This document shows positions 34,144-38,296 of a stretch of DNA of 38,296 nt, in pieces (the stretch's first letter is position 1; every line of letters begins with the position of its first letter). The stretch spans positions 74,602 to 112,897 of the forward strand of contig DUOD01000003.1 in assembly GCA_012838995.1 (NCBI GenBank), in the 5' to 3' direction. The stretch comes from Clostridiales bacterium (GTDB lineage Bacteria; Bacillota; Clostridia; DUOD01). The notes below the pieces were generated by a model, which had not been told where the DNA came from, did not search any database, and was given only the letters and a program-made list of their open reading frames with translations. The translations under genes and the position numbers were made by a program.

Positions 34144-35076
34144 ATGGTCAAGAGGGTTTTTCCCTATCTGGGTTTGCTTTGTGCAGTTGTCTCGGTTTAT
34201 ATTTTCATAGTCAATGTTCCTATAAAACATAATTATATTAACACCTTCAACCAATACAATTCCCATTCGGCTTTAATAACGAGCCATAGATTCAGAAACG
34301 CCAGGCCCACGATAGATTATCTAGATGATGTGTCTTTAAAGAACGAAGCATATGATGTCTTGGATCCCCATAACCAAATCCGTATGGCTACTTATAATAT
34401 ACACTCGGCAATCAACCCCGATGGTATTGTGGACGTGGAAACGGTTATTGAAGAAATCCGGCAAATGGATGTGGATGTTATTGGTTTGCAGGAAGTGGAT
34501 AAATTTATATATAGATCGGGGTTCGGTAACCAAGCTAAAGTTATAGCCGATGGACTGGGAATGAATTATGTTTATGGTGAAACCATAAATATATTAGGAA
34601 TAAAATATGGCAACGCTTTATTGACCAAGCATGAGATCATTGATTGGAACAATTTTAAAATTCCGGGTTTTGGAGAACTCAGGGGTTTGCTGAGATGCAA
34701 GATCAGTATTAACGGGGTACACTATAATGTGTTCGTAACCCATTTGGGTTTGTCATATGGGGAACGGGTTAAACAGATACAGGCTTTAAATGAATATATG
34801 TCTATTTACGATACCAGGGTAGTGTTGATGGGCGATTTTAATGCCCAAGGTTTTTATCCTGAAATGGAGTTGCTGGATACAAGAATGAAAGATACAGCCG
34901 TAATATTTGATAAGGAGCACATCAATACATTTCCCTTCCGCAATGGCCAGGGTGGTGAGGCGGATGCTCGTACCGATTATATATTCGTTACCGATGATAT
35001 AAGGGTTGTTGACTATAAGGTTATACCCACCCTTACTTCCGACCACCACAAGGTTATGATTGTAATACATGGGTAA
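34144..35076 (+). CDS. Membrane-anchored endonuclease/exonuclease/phosphatase protein
   Basis: This is a 310-residue protein with one N-terminal membrane segment (about 6-25), placing the catalytic domain outside or in the membrane plane. The EEP-fold motifs are all present: MATYNIHSA (about 81-89), LQEVDKF (about 118-124), GNALLTKH (about 157-164), VTHLGLSYG, LMGDFNAQG, DYIFV and TSDHHKVM. The family ranges from nucleases to phosphodiesterases and sphingomyelinase-like lipases; an extracellular anchor favours a phosphodiesterase or nuclease acting outside the cytoplasm, but the substrate is unknown. GGGGTGGG lies just before the ATG. It precedes nfeD and may share a transcript. Confidence 0.82.
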   Translation: MVKRVFPYLGLLCAVVSVYIFIVNVPIKHNYINTFNQYNSHSALITSHRFRNARPTIDYLDDVSLKNEAYDVLDPHNQIRMATYNIHSAINPDGIVDVETVIEEIRQMDVDVIGLQEVDKFIYRSGFGNQAKVIADGLGMNYVYGETINILGIKYGNALLTKHEIIDWNNFKIPGFGELRGLLRCKISINGVHYNVFVTHLGLSYGERVKQIQALNEYMSIYDTRVVLMGDFNAQGFYPEMELLDTRMKDTAVIFDKEHINTFPFRNGQGGEADARTDYIFVTDDIRVVDYKVIPTLTSDHHKVMIVIHG

Positions 35077-35137
35077 CCGTTCTTTTTTTGCAGAGGTTGT
35101 CCGAAGAACGGCGAATAGTATAACAGGAGGTGGGATA

Positions 35138-36442
35138 TTGAGTAGTTTAAAGCTTTTTGGCAGAATAACCATAATAACTTTGTTACTTATGGTATTATTA
35201 TCCCAATTTGTATATGCCCAACATGATGGTGGCGTATATGTAATACCCGTTGAGGGGGAAATAACTCCTGCCCTTTCCAATTTTGTTAAAGACAGTATAG
35301 ATCTTGCCCATGACAATTCAGCTCAAGCCATTATCCTTGAAATAAATACTCCCGGAGGGTTGGTCGACTCAGCCATTGATATAAAGGATGCGGTATTTGA
35401 CAGTACCATACCTGTTATTACTTATGTTAACAAAAGGGCATCCTCTGCCGGTGCGTTGATATCTTTAGCCGGGGATAATATGTACATGGCTCCCGGAAGC
35501 ACCATTGGTTCTGCAGAGACTTTACCCAAAGATGAGAAGATCATATCAGATTGGACCAGTCAATTAAGAAGTACCGCAGCGTCCAGGGGTAAAGACGGGG
35601 ACATAGCCGCCGCCATGGCCGATAAGGATATTGAAATACCCGGCGTTATAGATAAGGGAAGGCTTTTAAATCTAACGGCCCAAAGGGCTTTGGAACTGTC
35701 AATGTGTGACGGTATTGCGGATAATATAAATGATGTTCTTACAATGACGGATTTGGAAGACCAGTCCCTTGTACGAATCCAACCTGATTTCAGACATAAT
35801 TTTGCTCGAATGCTTACCAGTAACTTTGTGGCTCCCATACTCCTTGCCATTGGAATAATTGCAATAATAGTTGAAATTTTCACGGCAGGTTTCGGAGCCG
35901 GGGGTACTATTGCTATTATTGCCTTTTCACTGTTTTTTTGGAGTAATATTACGGCGGGGAATGCTGATTGGGGCACTGTGATATTATTTATTGCAGGTGT
36001 TATCCTGCTCATTATCGAGGCTACCATACCGGGGTTTGGTGTTGTCGGTATAGGAGGGATAATATGTATCGTAATAAGTATAATCTTGGCATCTCCTTCC
36101 CCGGCAGCCGGTCTTATAACCATACTGGTATCCTTTGGACTGACAGCTGTTATATTGCCCATAATTTTCAAGTATGCGCCTAAAAGCAAATTATTTGAGA
36201 GAATAGTGCTTACCGTGCAGCAAAGAAAAGAGGCGGGTTATATAAGTAGCTATGATAAGAGTACCGATTTGATAGGAAAAACCGGTATAGCATTGACTAA
36301 TTTGAGACCTGCCGGCATTGCCTTGCTGGATGGCAAAAGAATAGATGTGGTATCAAATGGGGGATTTATTACCATGAATACTAAAATCAAGGTGATTAAG
36401 ATTGAAGGTATTAGGATAGTGGTAGAGAAAATAAATAATTAA
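35138..36442 (+). CDS. NfeD-family membrane protease/scaffold protein
   Basis: This is a long-form NfeD protein of 434 residues. A signal peptide (about 1-27, LLLMVLLSQFVYA) is followed by a ClpP-like serine protease domain (about 30-210) with EINTPGGLVDSA and VNKRASSAGALI, the latter holding the likely catalytic Ser. Next come about four membrane segments and a C-terminal OB-fold NfeD domain. Long NfeD proteins typically pair with a stomatin or flotillin, and floA is 17 bases downstream. The start is TTG 35138, 7 bases after AGGAGG; an ATG at 35069 lacks such a site and would bury the signal peptide. Confidence 0.9.
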   Translation: MSSLKLFGRITIITLLLMVLLSQFVYAQHDGGVYVIPVEGEITPALSNFVKDSIDLAHDNSAQAIILEINTPGGLVDSAIDIKDAVFDSTIPVITYVNKRASSAGALISLAGDNMYMAPGSTIGSAETLPKDEKIISDWTSQLRSTAASRGKDGDIAAAMADKDIEIPGVIDKGRLLNLTAQRALELSMCDGIADNINDVLTMTDLEDQSLVRIQPDFRHNFARMLTSNFVAPILLAIGIIAIIVEIFTAGFGAGGTIAIIAFSLFFWSNITAGNADWGTVILFIAGVILLIIEATIPGFGVVGIGGIICIVISIILASPSPAAGLITILVSFGLTAVILPIIFKYAPKSKLFERIVLTVQQRKEAGYISSYDKSTDLIGKTGIALTNLRPAGIALLDGKRIDVVSNGGFITMNTKIKVIKIEGIRIVVEKINN

Positions 36443-36459
36443 AATGAGGAGGTAATAGC

Positions 36460-37455
36460 ATGAACCCGGTTTTTTATATTGGCATTTTAGTAGTAATAAT
36501 AATAATTGCTTTGATAGTAATATTGACTTTTATACCCATTGGTTTATGGATATCGGCCTTAGCCGCCGGTGTTAGAATCGGTATATTTACGTTAATCGGT
36601 ATGCGCCTGAGGCGGGTAATTCCATCCAGGATAGTAAACCCGTTAATAAAGGCTACGAAGGCAGGCCTGGATGTTGAGGTAAACAAATTGGAAGCCCATT
36701 ATCTTGCCGGAGGCAACGTGGATAGGGTAGTTAATGCATTGATTGCTGCTCAGAGGGCGGATATTCCTTTGGAATTTGAAAGGGCAGCGGCCATTGATCT
36801 GGCAGGTAGGGATGTCTTACAGGCAGTACAAATGAGTGTAAACCCCAAAGTTATAGAAACGCCCAAGGTGTCTGCAGTAGCCAAAGACGGTATTGAAGTC
36901 ATGGTAAAGGCCAGGGTAACTGTAAGGGCTAATATAGACCGCTTAGTGGGCGGAGCCGGTGAAGAGACTATTATTGCCAGGGTGGGTGAAGGTATTGTAA
37001 CCACTGTGGGATCCTCTATTGATCATAAAGAGGTATTGGAGAATCCCGACCTTATATCTACAACGGTGTTAAATAAGGGCTTGGACGCAGGTACAGCCTT
37101 TGAAATACTATCCATAGACATCGCCGATGTGGATGTTGGCAGGAATATAGGAGCACAACTGCAAACCGATCAGGCCGAGGCTGATAAGCGTATTGCCCAG
37201 GCAAAGGCGGAGGAGAGAAGGGCCATGGCGGTTGCCAAAGAGCAGGAAATGGTGGCTGCTGTACAAGAAATGCGGGCTAAGGTAGTGGAAGCGGAGGCTG
37301 ACGTTCCGAAGGCCATGGCAGCGGCTCTAAGGGAAGGCAAGCTAGGTGTTATGGATTATTACAATATGCAAAATATCCTAGCAGACACACAAATGCGGGA
37401 ATCCTTATCAAAAATGAATAAGCCGGACAGTACTCAAGGTATTGACAAAAAATAG
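36460..37455 (+). CDS. floA: Flotillin-like protein FloA
   Basis: This is a membrane-scaffold protein of the SPFH family that marks fluid or raft-like membrane domains. The 331 residues have an N-terminal hydrophobic hairpin (about 5-45), the SPFH region (about 55-215, with [21 protein letters not shown]) and a C-terminal coiled region rich in Ala, Glu and Lys (about 225-290). Length matches B. subtilis FloA (YqfA). GAGGAGGT precedes the ATG. With NfeD it forms the common nfeD-floA pair upstream of yqfC. Confidence 0.96.
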   Translation: MNPVFYIGILVVIIIIALIVILTFIPIGLWISALAAGVRIGIFTLIGMRLRRVIPSRIVNPLIKATKAGLDVEVNKLEAHYLAGGNVDRVVNALIAAQRADIPLEFERAAAIDLAGRDVLQAVQMSVNPKVIETPKVSAVAKDGIEVMVKARVTVRANIDRLVGGAGEETIIARVGEGIVTTVGSSIDHKEVLENPDLISTTVLNKGLDAGTAFEILSIDIADVDVGRNIGAQLQTDQAEADKRIAQAKAEERRAMAVAKEQEMVAAVQEMRAKVVEAEADVPKAMAAALREGKLGVMDYYNMQNILADTQMRESLSKMNKPDSTQGIDKK

Positions 37456-37467
37456 TTTGAGTGGGAA

Positions 37468-38049
37468 GTGAAGATATTGGAAATAATTATTATAATGATT
37501 GTGTTCGGTATTATCAGCAGCATAATAAGTTCCGTCGGTAAACAACAAAAAAGGAATGCCCCTCCTGTATCCACCAAGTATAAAGCTCCAAGGGCAAAGG
37601 TTTCCGGAGTTGAAACCAGGGGGACAAAGATGACTGCCGGTCATGATCAAAGGTTTAAAGCTTTAAAGGCCAAGACAGCAGGAACACAGGGCAATAAAGT
37701 TAGAACCGTGGGGCTTCCAATGGCCTACTCACCTGAATTATATAACAGCACATACTCCACTGCTAGGCAAGAGGATGTTCCAATGGACATGGACCAAGCC
37801 GGAAGGATTGACAAAAGGATGGCTGAGGATTTTTTTGACGATATGACATATAGTGATGACCAATCGAGAATGGATATAAGTACCCCTGTGTTGGATGATA
37901 TAGAAAGGGTTACAGCTGATACATATGACAACCGGCAACCGATGGGATCTGGAATGGGGCTTAGCAGGCAAACCCTTATTACAGGGATGATTTTTTCTGA
38001 AATATTGTCTCCACCCAGGGCTAGACGGCCGTACAAAAGGTTAAGATAG
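37468..38049 (+). CDS. Unrecognised membrane-anchored protein between floA and yqfC
   Basis: I do not recognise this 193-residue protein. It has one N-terminal membrane segment (about 3-24, ILEIIIIMIVFGIISSIISS), then a long polar, basic then acidic tail that looks mostly disordered, ending in a short hydrophobic-then-basic motif (LITGMIFSEILSPP, then RARRPYKRLR). It begins 12 bases after floA with only a weak site (GTGGGAAG) before a GTG, so it is likely coupled to floA. In Bacillus a different small gene, yqfB, sits at this position. A role with FloA/NfeD is inferred from place only. Confidence 0.7.
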   Translation: MKILEIIIIMIVFGIISSIISSVGKQQKRNAPPVSTKYKAPRAKVSGVETRGTKMTAGHDQRFKALKAKTAGTQGNKVRTVGLPMAYSPELYNSTYSTARQEDVPMDMDQAGRIDKRMAEDFFDDMTYSDDQSRMDISTPVLDDIERVTADTYDNRQPMGSGMGLSRQTLITGMIFSEILSPPRARRPYKRLR

Positions 38050-38091
38050 AGAATAGTAGGGGTGTATATCTAGTCCCTATGTAATACCGTT

Positions 38092-38126
38092 AAGAATGGC
38101 AGCGGTTTTTGTCATTCTTTTTTTTT
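38092..38126 (+). terminator. Intrinsic terminator before yqfC
   Basis: AAGAATGGCA (38092-38101) pairs with TGTCATTCTT (38110-38119), 10 bp with one G-U pair, then a T run to 38126. It ends the nfeD-floA unit so that yqfC starts a new one. Confidence 0.85.
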
Positions 38127-38135
38127 GTGTTAAAG

Positions 38136-38143
38136 CATACATT
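38136..38143 (+). promoter_or_regulatory. Possible sigma-E -10 element for yqfC
   Basis: CATACATT matches the sigma-E -10 consensus (CATACAMT), and yqfC is under sigma-E in Bacillus. No matching -35 is visible at 14-16 bases upstream, where the terminator T-tract lies, so the promoter is not secure. Confidence 0.3.
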
Positions 38144-38176
38144 TTATATATAAATCCCACTGATAAGGTGATACCG

Positions 38177-38296
38177 ATGAAAGCAAAAAAGCTGGATACA
38201 ATAAAATCCGGTATTTCCGAAATTTTAGAACTTCCCAAGGAAGTTACGTTAAATCTGCCTAAAATAAATATTGTGGGAAATAACCAGGTATATGTA
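38177..38296 (+). CDS. yqfC: Sporulation protein YqfC, 5' part only
   Basis: The first 40 codons are present and the window edge cuts the gene. The product begins MKAKKLDTIKSGISEILELP and continues with a KEVTLNLPKINIVG segment. The (L)ELPxxVxLxLPxIxxxG pattern is typical of YqfC, a small protein conserved in endospore formers and expressed in the mother cell. AAGGTG (38165-38170) is 6 bases before the ATG. It is expected to be followed by yqfD outside the window. Confidence 0.85.
   Translation, partial: MKAKKLDTIKSGISEILELPKEVTLNLPKINIVGNNQVYV

Noticed and set aside
35560-36189. A 209-codon minus-strand frame inside the nfeD gene
   Set aside because: It mirrors the hydrophobic codons of NfeD and has no family motif; the plus-strand product is clearly NfeD.
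1-38296. CRISPR arrays, prophage, insertion sequences, tRNA or rRNA genes
   Set aside because: I found no regularly spaced repeats, no transposase or phage-like proteins, and no cloverleaf-forming or rRNA-like sequence by eye. A tRNA scan would confirm.

Overview
The window is from the chromosome of an endospore-forming, low-GC Gram-positive bacterium, most likely an anaerobic member of the Clostridia. The evidence is the sporulation genes (gpr, spoIIP, the start of yqfC), two GerMN lipoproteins, AGGAGG-type ribosome binding sites, a SAM-I riboswitch, and the order hrcA-grpE-dnaK-dnaJ-prmA-rsmE-mtaB. It is dense core chromosome. I see no insertion sequence, prophage, CRISPR array, rRNA or tRNA, and no gene-free stretch over 300 bases.

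Layout. Bases 1-5.5 kb carry comEA, an OmpR-type response regulator with its membrane histidine kinase, and two overlapping GerMN lipoprotein genes. Bases 5.5-9.1 kb hold a small Cys-rich protein, an ECF transporter S component, a YfbR-type 5'-deoxynucleotidase, a convergent Cu/Zn superoxide dismutase and an AlaA-type aminotransferase ending in a clear terminator. Bases 9.2-16.4 kb hold a lipase-like hydrolase, a PAP2 phosphatase, an MBL-fold hydrolase, comEC, lrgAB and holA. The minus-strand block at 16.4-19.3 kb contains rpsT, then a SAM-I riboswitch with its terminator, then three genes matching the sulfide-dependent homocysteine pathway (DUF39/HcyS, NIL-ferredoxin, UPF0280).

Bases 19.4-22 kb are a sporulation block (gpr, spoIIP, a small membrane protein). 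Bases 22-33.6 kb run lepA, hemW, then the CIRCE-controlled heat-shock cluster hrcA-grpE-dnaK, a terminator, and dnaJ-prmA-rsmE-mtaB-HIT. From 33.6 kb come rpsU with its own near-consensus promoter, a membrane-anchored endonuclease/exonuclease/phosphatase protein, nfeD, floA, an unrecognised membrane-anchored protein, and the first 40 codons of yqfC, which the window edge cuts.

The most informative system is the minus-strand sulfur block. A near-textbook SAM-I aptamer, with an exact 11-bp antiterminator/terminator switch, sits in front of three genes thought to make homocysteine from aspartate semialdehyde and sulfide. SAM-responsive control independently supports that role. Other points worth a look are a YfbR enzyme with His-Glu in place of His-Asp in its metal motif, an E. 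coli-like alaA/yfbR neighbourhood split by sodC, a possible PerR-like site beside sodC, a histidine kinase with no normal start codon where one is expected, and an rpsU leader that may fold next to its ribosome binding site.
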